Below are positions 33,999-43,732 of a stretch of DNA of 64,000 nucleotides, piece after piece. This DNA comes from UBA1413 sp964552955 (GTDB lineage: Bacteria; Bacteroidota; Bacteroidia; Bacteroidales; Prolixibacteraceae), in assembly GCA_964552955.1 (NCBI GenBank), contig CAZKIU010000010.1, forward strand, positions 1 through 64,000, read 5' to 3'. Numbering within the stretch: position 1 is the stretch's first letter; each line of letters opens with the position of its first letter. A program made the translations under genes and the position numbers. The notes below the pieces were generated by a model. That model was given only the letters and a program-made list of their open reading frames with translations, ran no database searches and was not told the origin of the DNA.

Positions 33999-36491
33999 TC
34001 ACAGCTTCCAGTAGTTGTCGTAAAAGCCCGCCTCGAGGATGCCGCTGACTCCGTCGCGGACCATGTCGGTGGTGAAGATCAGGAAGTCAGGGAATCCTGA
34101 TCCGCCGGTAAAGTACTGGTTGGCCAAGGCGGCCTGCATACCGGGGAGGCCAGTGCCTGTGACGGCGCCGACGGTGAGGTGGTCGCTGCCGGGTCGCGGA
34201 TAGATCAGGTAAGCTCCGAGGTGGTCGCCGGTCCATGTTTTCCCGCCCATGATCAGGCTTCCCCGCGTGACCTGGATGGGACAGCTCCCCAGGAGCAGCG
34301 GCCAGGCCTTGTTGGTGGTGGCATTACCATACAGGATGATCCCCCGGTCAGCATAATCTGATGGGTTGAAGTCCCTGTCGGCAACGATGTCGACACTCCC
34401 GTTGCCCCGGTAGTACCAGGTTTCGGCATCAAAACGCACTTTGGCCAGCGCCCAGGCGTTCTCTTCCTGGGTGCCGGCGGTGCCGTACACAAAGACCATC
34501 CGGTGGTTGAAGGGTTCCTTAAAGGTGCCGTTGCGGTGCAATCCCTTTTGTGCGGGGCCGGGAGGAGGCCCAGGCTGCCATTCCCCTTCCGTGCCGGGGG
34601 CGGGTGATGGACCCGGTTGCCCGGTTCCTTTCCGGAGAAGGGTGACGGATGTCGCAGAACCTGCCAGAGCAATCTCCAGCCGGCTTCCGTCGATCTCCAG
34701 TATGGCTTTCGATCCCTTCAGCTCAGACAGGTCAAGGGTGAGGGCCGTGACATTCCCGGTCTCCCCGGTGATGCTCCCCTTGTCAGGGTCGCGGGTCAGG
34801 CTGACCCAGGAGTATTTCAGGGGTTCCTGTTGCTGGAGAAGGGTCACCCAGGCATAACTGGCTGAGACGGCTGGATTGGCCGCAGTAAAGTGGATCTGGT
34901 TCCGCTGGTTGTCGGGTTTGCGGCGGTGATGGCTGAAAAAGGAGAAGAGGGGGGGCCAGTCGACGCTTTCATTGCTCCACCAGTGGCTTCCCCCGGGGTA
35001 TTCATAGTAGCAGAAGTCGGTATGGAATTTCGCCAGCACTTCTCTCATCTGGCGGGCGTATTCAACGGAAACGGTGCGGTCATCGTCGCCATGATGGATG
35101 TAAACGCCTGAGGCCGCGTAATTGCGGGCCAACTCGAAGACATTGCTGCCATTGCTGGCGCGGTAGAGGTTTTGTTCGTTGAGGTTAGACCCGGGTTGGG
35201 GAATCTTGCCATCGGCCGAGGCATAGCCCAGCAGAGAGGGGTAGCCGGCACAGGGGGCGATGGCGGCCCATTTCCCGGGGTAGGTGGCCCCCAGGTACCA
35301 GGTGCCATGGCCTCCCATGGAGTGGCCCGTGAGGTATACCCGGTCAGCGGCCGGCCGGAACTGCTCCCGGGCCCGGGCCAGCACCTCCAGGGCGTCCATA
35401 CGGCCCCAGTCCTCCCAGTTGAAACCCCTGGGCCGCCGGTTGGTGGGAGCCACCAGATCCCCCTCCTCTTTGGCGCCATAGGCACGGGCCTGGCCTATGG
35501 CTTCCACGCCCGCACCGTGCACCGACAGAAATAACGCCTGGCCTGGCTGAGAACCGCCCTTCCGGGGATGCACTGCATAATATTGCAGGCTGCCATCGAT
35601 GTCACTGATAAAGGTACACCGGTAAGGCTTGTCCGCAGCAACCTTTTCTACAAAGACCTTTCCCGCCGCCATCTCTTTCCCGGCAGCCATCAGCAACAGG
35701 CGGCATTCGGCCGGGCCGGCCTCCTGAACGCCAGAGCCGTCGAAACGGAACATCACTTTCCGCGTTGAAAGCGGAAGGATCTCCGGTACAGCGGTGACCA
35801 TCTCCCTGCTGGCAAGAGATGACCTGATCTGAAGGTTTTTCAAAGGCCGGGAGGTGGTGTTTACCACTACCACCGCCCCCATCAGAGCGGAGGCCTCCCT
35901 CCCTTCCACGATGTCGGCAAGGGTGGCATCCTCCGTTTTGATCAGCACCGGCGCTTCCGGGAAAAGAAGCCGCGCCGACACCCCGGCACCCATAAATCCA
36001 GTACGGATGTACAACCCGTTGACTCCTTTTTTCAGTCTGACAGGGGTGTAAAGCCATTGGTCGCCGTAGGCATCACCGGCGTGGGGCTCCCCATTGAGGT
36101 AAAACATGGCGTTCCCGCTGATGTGGAGCAGGGCATTCTGCTCACGTGCCGAATGGTAGCTGAGATAAATATAGCCATTGAAGGCTGCCCTCCCCCGGAA
36201 GAGACCCGTACTGTCGGCTTTTATCTCTTTCCAGGAGACTGCCCGCCCTGTGCTGTCGGTATAAAGAATCTCCCCGGCTTTGGGAGCCCTGAAGCCCGGC
36301 TCAAAATAGCGGTAGGCAAACTGGTCGGAATAGAACCCCTGCCGGCCATAGTTATGACAGTTCCCCACCGCCAACCCCTCACGGAAAATGTAGGAACTGG
36401 CTGCTGTTTCACGCTGGTTCTCTGCCTTACCTCCCCACGGGAGGAACAAGAGTGCCAGGATAAAGGTTAAAAGTCTGATTCTGTTTAACAT
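33999..36491 (-). CDS. Secreted prolyl-oligopeptidase-like alpha/beta hydrolase (esterase or peptidase)
   Basis: The ATG at 36491 (MLNRIRLLTFILALLFL) gives a proper signal peptide ending near GKAE and is preferred over one 48 bases upstream; the protein is 830 residues. About 280 residues of beta-rich sequence are followed by an alpha/beta hydrolase domain with the nucleophile Ser in GHSMGGHGTW, an Asp in HHGDDDRTV and the His in GGSHWWSNE. The last 250 residues form another beta domain containing several Pro/Gly-rich loops. Members of this group act as carbohydrate esterases or S9-like peptidases; the neighbouring sugar genes favour an esterase. It is divergent from the YbaK-like gene. Confidence 0.75.
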   Translation of the reverse strand: MLNRIRLLTFILALLFLPWGGKAENQRETAASSYIFREGLAVGNCHNYGRQGFYSDQFAYRYFEPGFRAPKAGEILYTDSTGRAVSWKEIKADSTGLFRGRAAFNGYIYLSYHSAREQNALLHISGNAMFYLNGEPHAGDAYGDQWLYTPVRLKKGVNGLYIRTGFMGAGVSARLLFPEAPVLIKTEDATLADIVEGREASALMGAVVVVNTTSRPLKNLQIRSSLASREMVTAVPEILPLSTRKVMFRFDGSGVQEAGPAECRLLLMAAGKEMAAGKVFVEKVAADKPYRCTFISDIDGSLQYYAVHPRKGGSQPGQALFLSVHGAGVEAIGQARAYGAKEEGDLVAPTNRRPRGFNWEDWGRMDALEVLARAREQFRPAADRVYLTGHSMGGHGTWYLGATYPGKWAAIAPCAGYPSLLGYASADGKIPQPGSNLNEQNLYRASNGSNVFELARNYAASGVYIHHGDDDRTVSVEYARQMREVLAKFHTDFCYYEYPGGSHWWSNESVDWPPLFSFFSHHRRKPDNQRNQIHFTAANPAVSASYAWVTLLQQQEPLKYSWVSLTRDPDKGSITGETGNVTALTLDLSELKGSKAILEIDGSRLEIALAGSATSVTLLRKGTGQPGPSPAPGTEGEWQPGPPPGPAQKGLHRNGTFKEPFNHRMVFVYGTAGTQEENAWALAKVRFDAETWYYRGNGSVDIVADRDFNPSDYADRGIILYGNATTNKAWPLLLGSCPIQVTRGSLIMGGKTWTGDHLGAYLIYPRPGSDHLTVGAVTGTGLPGMQAALANQYFTGGSGFPDFLIFTTDMVRDGVSGILEAGFYDNYWKL

Positions 36492-36630
36492 ATCTGTATT
36501 GTTTATAAGGCGCAGGTTTATTTCATTTTTTGAAACCATTTCCGGTCAACCGTGTACAACTAACCGTAAAGCTAAAAAAGAAGTCTTTATAAAGAGGTTC
36601 GGAGTGAATTACTTTTAAAAAATTAAAGTC

Positions 36631-37143
36631 ATGCCTGCAGAGAAACTAAAGGCATATCTAGACCAGAACGGGGTCAGGTATGTGACCATCAGGCATTCCA
36701 AGGCTTACACATCGCAAGAGGTGGCAGCTTCGGCGCATGTGTCGGGCCGTGAATTTGCCAAAACGGTGATGATCAAGATCGACAACAAGATGGCTATGGC
36801 GGTATTGCCGGCTTCTTATCAGATCGATTTCGACCTTCTTGAAGACCATTTCCGGGGGAAGAGTGTGAAGCTGGCCACGGAGGCGGAGTTCCGTGACAGT
36901 TTCCCCGGCTGCGAACCGGGGGCCATGCCCCCCTTTGGTAATCTTTATGGAATGGAGGTGTATGTGGCGGAATCCCTGGCCGTTGATGAGGAGATTGCCT
37001 TCAACGCCGGCACCCATACAGAAATCATCAGGATGGCGTTTGCCGATTTCGAGCGGCTGGTCAAACCCGGGATGATCCGTTTTTCATGGAAGCGCTCCTC
37101 CTTTCCCAAAGATCCGGGAGAGCGGTGGGCCGATGAGTTGTAG
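36631..37143 (+). CDS. YbaK/ProX-type aminoacyl-tRNA deacylase
   Basis: The 170-residue protein has the YbaK/EbsC fold: HSKAYTSQEVA near the N-terminus, the conserved AKTVMIKID with its Lys, MAVLPASYQIDF, PGCEPGAMPPFGNLYG with the characteristic G-x-x-P-P-G-like loop, and FNAGTHTEIIRM. Proteins of this family hydrolyse mischarged tRNAs such as Ala- or Cys-tRNA(Pro). Here it is free-standing instead of being an editing domain of a synthetase. It converges with sbcC, 94 bases apart. Confidence 0.82.
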   Translation: MPAEKLKAYLDQNGVRYVTIRHSKAYTSQEVAASAHVSGREFAKTVMIKIDNKMAMAVLPASYQIDFDLLEDHFRGKSVKLATEAEFRDSFPGCEPGAMPPFGNLYGMEVYVAESLAVDEEIAFNAGTHTEIIRMAFADFERLVKPGMIRFSWKRSSFPKDPGERWADEL

Positions 37144-37237
37144 CCGGCCATTTGCCTCAAGGCTCCTGATCCTGTGGCCCCATCCTGGGCCGAAAGAATA
37201 CCAGTGAGAAATGATCTGATGCGGGGCATACCCGTAT

Positions 37238-40200
37238 TCAGAGGGATACGACTTCAACACTGCTGCGGCCGCTGGCTCTTTTAATGACCCTTACCTGGGT
37301 GGGGATTCTCTCGGTCATCTCCTGAACATGGCTGATGACGCCGACTTTACGCCCCTGGTTACGGAGGCGTTCGAGGGCATCCATGGCCACGCCCAGGGTA
37401 TGGGGATCAAGCGAGCCGAATCCTTCGTCGATGAAGAGTGATTCGATGGTCATACGGTTCGACGAAAGGGAGGCGAGTCCCAGGGCCAGGGCCAGCGATA
37501 CCAGAAAGGATTCCCCTCCGGAAAGAGAATGCACCGACCTGATCTCATCGCCCATGTCCCCATCGATGACCTGCAGGGAAAGAGTGTCGGTAATCACTTC
37601 CAGGCGGTAGCGACTGGTCAGCTCGCGCAGGTGGACATTGGCATAGCTGAGCAGGATTTCCAGGGTATACTCCTGGGCGATTTGTCTGAATTTCTTCCCG
37701 TCGGCTGATCCCAGCAATTCATTCAGCTTCTTCCATTTTTCAGCATTCCCCTCGCGCTCTTCCAATACCCTGGCCAGGTCACCCGCTTTCTTTTGGTTTT
37801 CCATATAGGTACGCAGTCTGAACCGGAGGTCGTTCATTTCGCCGTTCCTCTTTTGGAGGAGCTCTTCCGTCTCTGTCATCATTGTTTCCAGGGTGGCCTG
37901 GTCGGCGATCTCTCTGCCTGCGGTGAGGTGGGCTTCCCGTTGTTGTTCCCTTTCGGCCAGGGTAGAGCGGGCCTTGAGAAGGTCGTCGTGGAGCTTCTGG
38001 AGGGCTCTTCTTTCGGTGGTGATCCATTCTGCAGGGTAGGCCAGAAGGGCGTCCAGTTCCTCCCCGGTGAGCGGGGTCTCCTCCTGCGTGTTGAATTCCA
38101 GGAGCCATGCCCCGATCTGCAGGGTCAGGTCCGTGGTATCCTCCTTCAACCGCTTCAGGTCATCCCTGATCTGGGTCAGGGATCCTTCTGTTTCCGAGGT
38201 CTCTGCCTGCAGTTGCAGGGCTTCCCCGCGGAGCCCTTTCAGGCGGAGGTGGCAGGTTTCCTCTTCCTGCGCCAGGCTGGTTTCTACGGCTGCGGCTTCC
38301 CGTCCTTCAAAAAGCTGACGCCGTGCTTCCCGGGTAGCTCCCATGACTTCCGCCGCGGCCTGCAGTTTCTGATCTACCTGCGCCAGCTGATGGGCCATCT
38401 CCACACTCCTCTCCTGCCGGTTCCGGCATTCGGCGTCCGCGACCTGCTCCTCCCTGATCACCACGGTCAGCCGCTCCGACCGGGTTTTCCATTCCCCGGC
38501 AAAAGAGAGCAGCTTGCTGCTGAAGGCTTCCGGTGCCATTGCCCAATTCTCTTCCCACCCCGGCTGGGGAAAATAGGAGCTGATCCCCTCCAGAGCTTCC
38601 CGGTATTTCTCCTGGCTTTTCCCCCTGAGGAGTTCCGCCTGTTCTGTTTCCACGGCCAGCATACGCAAACTGGTGATGGTTTCTGTCAGACTCCCGCGGA
38701 TTTGCTCCCACTCCACTTTGACTTCATCGTGGCGTTTGCGGAGCTGGTGCTCCAGGTCTGACAGGGTCCTGTGGTTCTCCAGGGCCTCTCGTGCCGCCAG
38801 GGCTGACAGCCGGTGACGCTCCATCTCCATCTCCAGAAAAGCTCCCCTTTTTCCCGGTGTGAGGAGCAGGAGTTCCTCTCCTGGTGCATATTGCTCCCAC
38901 TCCGCCGTGGTGTTGGCCAGGGGTAGCGTCCCTTTTTCCAGTTCCAGGGTTATCTTTTCTATAGCGGCCTCATGGTGCGTGCAACTTTGGGTCAGCCGGG
39001 CTTTTTTCTCCACCATCTCCTGCCATTGCATAGTGAGGGTAGCGTGTTCTTTTTCCAGGTCTGCCAGCAGATGATGGAGGCGGGGGTCCTCCTCTGCCCA
39101 GGGGTGATGGGGACTGCCGCACACCGGACAGGCTTCTCCGGGGGTGAGCCGCTGCCGCAATTGTTCCACATCGCCGGCAACAGCCAGCCGCGCCTGCTCC
39201 AGCAGATGACCGGTCTGGTCCCTGCGGATCCGTAACGTTTCACCCTCCTCCAGGCATTTGTTGAGTTCTTCTGTCTCCTTTTCCAGTTGGGACCGCAGGG
39301 TAGCGCGTTCCTCTTCAATTTCATTCCTCCGGGTGGTGAGGCCCTGGAGCCTCTCCCAGCAGGAACGCATAGAAGAGAGGCGCAGCATTTCCATGGTTTC
39401 ACCTTTCTCGGTGGCCGTGAGCTGGTCGACGGGAATGGCCGCCATCTTTTCTCTGATCTCTTCGCTCTGGCGCTGTAGTTCCTGGCTTTCTCTCTCTTTG
39501 ACCAGCGTTTGCGCGGCCTGCTGATCCCTGGTTTGTTCCAGCTGACCCGTCTTCTCCCTGGCCTGACCAAGGGATGTGTTCCATCCCTCCGCCTCCTTAT
39601 TGTACTGCAGGGCATCCTGAAGGCGGGAGACAATCAGTGGGCCATTTTCTGCAATGTTCTTCCGGGATTCCCGCTCCCTGAACCATGCTTCCAACGCCTC
39701 CCTTTCACTGTAGAGGGAGAGGCGTTCTTTCTCTTGTTCTCTCCATAAATGCTCTGCCTGTGAATGCTGGGTGAAGACCAGGGTCCTCTCTTCCCCGGCT
39801 TTTGAGATCTGCCTGTTCTGTTCGGCCAGAAGCGTGTCGAGTTCCCTGGCTTTCACCAGGAGGGGGCGGGCGGCGGCAGCTGCTCTTACGGCTGCTTCCA
39901 GGGCGTGTTCTGCCTGGGTCACCCGGTTGGCCAGGGTCTCCATTCCGTCTTTCAGGGTGGTGAACCTGGCTTCTGTTTCTGCCAGTCCCTTCTCTTTTTG
40001 CCGGAGAGCCTCCTTTTTCTCCTGCAAGGCCGTGACCAGGGGGCGTGCCGGCTGTATCTTCTCTACCCTCCGGAAATGGGCTTCGCGCCCTGCCGCCTCC
40101 GTTAATGCCGCCTCGCCGGCAAGGACTTCTTCACGGGCCTCCCCTGCCAACAGGGACCATTTCTCTTTCTGCGTATGCCATTCAAGGCCATGGCGCACCT

Positions 40201-40972
40201 TTTCCTTTTGTTGTTCCAGGACCGTGATGGCTGCTTTCAGCGTGGCACTACCCTCCTCCAGTGCCCTGATCTCTTCTTCCGCAGGAAGAGCTATCCCTGA
40301 CAACTGGTCCCTGATTTCTTTAAGGGAAGCCTCGGCCTCCCTGCTCCTGGCGAAAATGGATTGAGAGATACGGCTGTAGATGGTGGTGCCGGTGATTTTT
40401 TCGAGCAGGGCGGCTTTTTCGTCGCGGGCGGCTTTCAGGAAGGCGGTGAAATCGCCCTGGGCCAGCAGGACCGAACGGGTGAACTGGTCATAGGTGAGGC
40501 CCACCAGTCGTTCTGTTTCCCTGAGGATTTCCGTTTTGGTGCCGGGCCAGGGCTGACCTGTTGCGAGGTTGGTGAGGCGGAGGGCATAATCCTGGAGTTT
40601 TCCGGAGGGGCGGTTTCTGGCGCGGCGGACGCTCCACTCCGCTTCCCAGGGGGTACCCCCCGGGCCGGCAAAGGTGACGGCGGCAACCCCTTCGGTACTT
40701 CCCTTACGCAGGATCGTCCGGCAGTCGCCCGGAGTCACGCTCCCCGCCTCTCCATCGCGGAGTTCCACCCCGCTTTCACGGGCTGCCGCCTGCCGCGGTG
40801 ACCGGGCAAACAAGGCCAGACAGAGGGCATCGAGAATGGTGGACTTACCCGACCCCGTCGGGCCCGTAATGGCATAGATCCCGGCAGAGGCCAGGGGCTC
40901 CCGCGTGAAGTCCAGCATAAACTCCCCCTCCAGGGAGGCCAGGTTCTTGCCGCGGATGGTGAGAATCTTCAT
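37238..40972 (-). CDS. sbcC: Exonuclease SbcCD subunit C
   Basis: The 1244-residue protein is an SMC/Rad50-like ATPase. Walker A is GPTGSGKSTILDAL near residue 38. Two long coiled coils rich in Glu, Gln and Leu flank a zinc hook with CPVCGSPHH near residue 613. The ABC signature LSGGESFLVSLALALG is near residue 1150 and Walker B is SLFIDEGFGSLD. With SbcD it forms the nuclease that opens DNA hairpins and processes double-strand ends. It lies 45 bases downstream of sbcD, the usual operon order. The length is somewhat above the 1000-1050 of classic SbcC, the extra sequence being coiled coil. Confidence 0.96.
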   Translation of the reverse strand: MKILTIRGKNLASLEGEFMLDFTREPLASAGIYAITGPTGSGKSTILDALCLALFARSPRQAAARESGVELRDGEAGSVTPGDCRTILRKGSTEGVAAVTFAGPGGTPWEAEWSVRRARNRPSGKLQDYALRLTNLATGQPWPGTKTEILRETERLVGLTYDQFTRSVLLAQGDFTAFLKAARDEKAALLEKITGTTIYSRISQSIFARSREAEASLKEIRDQLSGIALPAEEEIRALEEGSATLKAAITVLEQQKEKVRHGLEWHTQKEKWSLLAGEAREEVLAGEAALTEAAGREAHFRRVEKIQPARPLVTALQEKKEALRQKEKGLAETEARFTTLKDGMETLANRVTQAEHALEAAVRAAAAARPLLVKARELDTLLAEQNRQISKAGEERTLVFTQHSQAEHLWREQEKERLSLYSEREALEAWFRERESRKNIAENGPLIVSRLQDALQYNKEAEGWNTSLGQAREKTGQLEQTRDQQAAQTLVKERESQELQRQSEEIREKMAAIPVDQLTATEKGETMEMLRLSSMRSCWERLQGLTTRRNEIEEERATLRSQLEKETEELNKCLEEGETLRIRRDQTGHLLEQARLAVAGDVEQLRQRLTPGEACPVCGSPHHPWAEEDPRLHHLLADLEKEHATLTMQWQEMVEKKARLTQSCTHHEAAIEKITLELEKGTLPLANTTAEWEQYAPGEELLLLTPGKRGAFLEMEMERHRLSALAAREALENHRTLSDLEHQLRKRHDEVKVEWEQIRGSLTETITSLRMLAVETEQAELLRGKSQEKYREALEGISSYFPQPGWEENWAMAPEAFSSKLLSFAGEWKTRSERLTVVIREEQVADAECRNRQERSVEMAHQLAQVDQKLQAAAEVMGATREARRQLFEGREAAAVETSLAQEEETCHLRLKGLRGEALQLQAETSETEGSLTQIRDDLKRLKEDTTDLTLQIGAWLLEFNTQEETPLTGEELDALLAYPAEWITTERRALQKLHDDLLKARSTLAEREQQREAHLTAGREIADQATLETMMTETEELLQKRNGEMNDLRFRLRTYMENQKKAGDLARVLEEREGNAEKWKKLNELLGSADGKKFRQIAQEYTLEILLSYANVHLRELTSRYRLEVITDTLSLQVIDGDMGDEIRSVHSLSGGESFLVSLALALGLASLSSNRMTIESLFIDEGFGSLDPHTLGVAMDALERLRNQGRKVGVISHVQEMTERIPTQVRVIKRASGRSSVEVVSL

Positions 40973-41017
40973 CTGAATGGTCTAAAAGTAAAAATGACTA
41001 AACCTGACGGGAGCCTC

Positions 41018-42301
41018 TTAACTGAAGGAGTCCGTCAGTTCTTCCGCTTCTTCCCCTGACGGGAGCCCGGCCACCACTTCCTGGAAAAGGGTAACCAGTG
41101 CCTCAGGGATCTCCTCTCTGAAGCGGGCCGTATATTTTTTTCTGAAAATATCGAGGGGTTGAAGGGTGTCGAGACCCGATGCGGTGGAAAGAGAGGAACT
41201 CCCTGTGCCGTCATCCTCTCTTTCAGGATAGGTCACTTCTATTCGGGCCAGCCTCACCGTTTTGTTTTCCAGGGCTTTTTCTATCTGGTAGCGGAGCGAA
41301 GGTTCGGGGCCTTCGAGTAAAATCCTGACCCGCAGATAAGGGGCTTCCTGGCGGTTCTCATGGCCGGAAGGGAGTTGCTCCAGTTCCGGGAGAACTTCGG
41401 AGAGGGGCCGGGGCTGCGAAGGCACTGAAAGAAGCGGTACGGTAACCGGGATAGGAAGTGGATCCACCTTCACCACATTCCCCTCCTCGAGGTCGACGCA
41501 GACCACCTGGTGGCGGTAATGCTGCTCGCTGAATGACATGGGAAGGGGAGATCCCGCATAGCGGATGGTCTTGCAGCCTGCTACCGTCTGCGGCCTGTGG
41601 ATATGTCCCAGGGCCACATATTGGGCTTCGGTTCCGAAGGCCCCGGCCGGCACCAGCTCCAGCCCACCCATGATAGGCCGTTCGCTTTTATCCTCTTCGG
41701 AAGTGCGGGCCTCCATGGTATGAAGATGACCCGTGACGATCAGGGCCTCTCCGGGTTGGCGCACAGAAGCGGCACAGACTAGTGCTTCCCGGTAGAAAGT
41801 GGTGATGCCTTCAGCATAGCTTCTATCGCCCTCCTGGGTGACGCCCGGGAAATCCCCCTGACGCAGGAAGGGCACGGCCAGGCACCAGGCTTCGGTCCCT
41901 CCTGAACGCCCTCTCAGGGGAACCATCAGCGAAGGGTAATCGGGATAACCATCGCTGGTGCGGGGTATCATGCCGGTCACCGTGACCCTGAAGGCCTCCA
42001 GGAGCGCACGCGGCGACTCCAGCCGGGCCGCAGAATCGTGATTCCCGGCGATGCACACCACCTGTAAACCCGGCAGAAGGGAGGTGGCCTCCTTCAGAAA
42101 AGTGTAAAACATACGCTGTGCCGATGCCGGCGGATTCGATACGTCGAATATATCACCACTAATCAGCAGAACATCAGCCCTTTTTTCCACCAGCGTATCC
42201 CTTAGCCAGGCCAGAAACCGCTCATGTTCGGGCGCCCGGTCGTATTCATAAAAGTTCTGGCCCAAATGCCAGTCGGCGGTATGCAGAATTCTTATTGCCA
42301 T
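41018..42301 (-). CDS. sbcD: Exonuclease SbcCD subunit D
   Basis: The true start is the ATG at 42301 (MAIRILHTADWHLGQ), which puts the first phosphoesterase motif at the N-terminus as in other SbcD proteins; the frame upstream to 42379 is not conserved. The protein is 427 residues. The metallophosphoesterase motifs are all present: HTADWHLG, ISGDIFDVSNPP, IAGNHDSAAR, VTGHLHTM and ALGHIHRPQ. It binds two metal ions and supplies the nuclease activity of the SbcCD complex, while SbcC supplies the ATPase. The C-terminal 100 residues form the usual capping and SbcC-binding region. Confidence 0.95.
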   Translation of the reverse strand: MAIRILHTADWHLGQNFYEYDRAPEHERFLAWLRDTLVEKRADVLLISGDIFDVSNPPASAQRMFYTFLKEATSLLPGLQVVCIAGNHDSAARLESPRALLEAFRVTVTGMIPRTSDGYPDYPSLMVPLRGRSGGTEAWCLAVPFLRQGDFPGVTQEGDRSYAEGITTFYREALVCAASVRQPGEALIVTGHLHTMEARTSEEDKSERPIMGGLELVPAGAFGTEAQYVALGHIHRPQTVAGCKTIRYAGSPLPMSFSEQHYRHQVVCVDLEEGNVVKVDPLPIPVTVPLLSVPSQPRPLSEVLPELEQLPSGHENRQEAPYLRVRILLEGPEPSLRYQIEKALENKTVRLARIEVTYPEREDDGTGSSSLSTASGLDTLQPLDIFRKKYTARFREEIPEALVTLFQEVVAGLPSGEEAEELTDSFS

Positions 42302-42406
42302 ATCAACGGATGGTTCGCGGAGTAAATCTACAAAATTAAGCAGCCATCCCCGAAACCTTTTTTTCGTGTTGCATAACATTTGAACTCTGAAAGTGACAAT
42401 TATTTC

Positions 42407-42414
42407 TAAATTTG
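42407..42414 (+). promoter_or_regulatory. Bacteroidota -7 box of the ROK kinase gene
   Basis: TAAATTTG matches TAnnTTTG exactly, 49 bases before the ATG. A TTTG at 42379-42382 could be the -33 box, but the 24-base spacing is a few bases longer than usual. Confidence 0.55.
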
Positions 42415-42463
42415 TTGGCTTGTAATCCGTTAAAGGAGACGAAATCTGTAATTAAGACAAAAT

Positions 42464-43465
42464 ATGAAAAAAAGTGAAGACAAGGTGACCAAGAAGGTCG
42501 CCATCGGAGTGGATGTAGGTGGCACTAATACGGCCATTGGTGTGGTGGATGTGGATGGAAATGTTATGTTTAAGGACAATATCCCCACGGCCACCCATGG
42601 TGATTTTGAGAAGTTCATTGAAGAGCTGTCGACCGCCATTAAGAGCCTGATCAATTCGGCCAGGCTCCTGAATGAGAACCTGGAGGTGCTGGGTATTGGC
42701 ATTGGGGCCCCCAATGGCAACTACTACAATGGGACCATCGAATATGCCCCGAACCTCTCCTTCAGGGGAGTGCTTCATTTCATCACTCTGCTGCGCACCC
42801 ATTTCGAGGACATGCCGGCCTTGGCACTTACCAATGATGCCAATGCTGCTGCCATCGGTGAGATGATTTACGGTGGTGCCCGCGGCATGAAGAACTTTGT
42901 GATGTACACCCTGGGGACGGGTGTGGGCAGCGGCGTCGTCGTGAATGGCGACCTGGTTTATGGCCATGACGGCTTTGCCGGGGAGTGCGGCCATACCACC
43001 CTGATTCCAGGGGGCAGACTCTGCGGCTGTGGCTCCCTGGGCCACCTCGAAGCATACTGCTCAGCCCCGGGAATGAAAAGAACCGCCTTCGAACTGATGG
43101 TCCATTACAACGCCACAGATAGCATGCTGGCCAGCAAATCTTTCCAGGAACTCGACTCTAAGATGATCTTCGATGCGGCTGTGGCCGGTGACAGAATTGC
43201 TAAAATGGTCTTCGAAAAAACCGGGGAATACCTGGGACAGGGCCTGGCCGACACCGTCCACCACCTCAGCCCGGAAGCCATCTTCCTTTTCGGAGGTCCT
43301 ACCGCTGCAGGTGAACTGATCTTTAAACCCACCAAGGAGAGCATGGAAAGACACCTGCTTCCCATTTTCAAGAACAAGATCAAAATTCTGCCCTCCATGC
43401 TTAAGCCTGGTGATGCTGCCATTGTGGGGGCCAGTGCTTTGGTCTGGAAAGAGCTCGATAAATAG
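42464..43465 (+). CDS. ROK family sugar kinase
   Basis: The 333-residue protein has the ROK ATP-binding loop IGVDVGGTNTAIGV, LTNDANAAAIGE with the catalytic Asp, GTGVGSGVVVNG and the family zinc/sugar site GECGHTTLIPGG followed by CGCGSLGHLEAYCS. One of the usual zinc-site positions (GC in CGxxGC) is His here. ROK kinases phosphorylate glucose, mannose, fructose or N-acetylhexosamines; glucokinase is the commonest role for a free-standing copy like this in Bacteroidota. It is divergent from sbcD, has its own promoter box at 42407, and is closed by a strong terminator, so it is a single-gene unit. Confidence 0.87.
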   Translation: MKKSEDKVTKKVAIGVDVGGTNTAIGVVDVDGNVMFKDNIPTATHGDFEKFIEELSTAIKSLINSARLLNENLEVLGIGIGAPNGNYYNGTIEYAPNLSFRGVLHFITLLRTHFEDMPALALTNDANAAAIGEMIYGGARGMKNFVMYTLGTGVGSGVVVNGDLVYGHDGFAGECGHTTLIPGGRLCGCGSLGHLEAYCSAPGMKRTAFELMVHYNATDSMLASKSFQELDSKMIFDAAVAGDRIAKMVFEKTGEYLGQGLADTVHHLSPEAIFLFGGPTAAGELIFKPTKESMERHLLPIFKNKIKILPSMLKPGDAAIVGASALVWKELDK

Positions 43466-43490
43466 CAAGGTCCTGCGACCCGTTGGTATA

Positions 43491-43538
43491 AGAAGTTGCA
43501 TGAAGGAGATCCCTCCTTTCATGCAACTTCTTTTTTTT
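43491..43538 (+). terminator. Strong rho-independent terminator of the ROK kinase gene
   Basis: An 18-base stem (AGAAGTTGCATGAAGGAG with its complement at 43513-43531, one bulged T) with a 4-base loop ends in eight T residues. Confidence 0.93.
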
Positions 43539-43732
43539 CGTGCGGGTTACACGGTTTTGATCCACTGGCTGTTTATATTTGTTCTTCCTGGATATAGGGA
43601 GCACCTGATCCCTTCCATCAGCAAGGAGTCGTGGTTGAACAGCTCCTGGAGCCCCGGGTGACCAGTATGAGTTTGGGATGCATGGCATGCGTCAGCGTTT
43701 ATCCGTGCCAGGTCCGATATTAAAATATAGAT

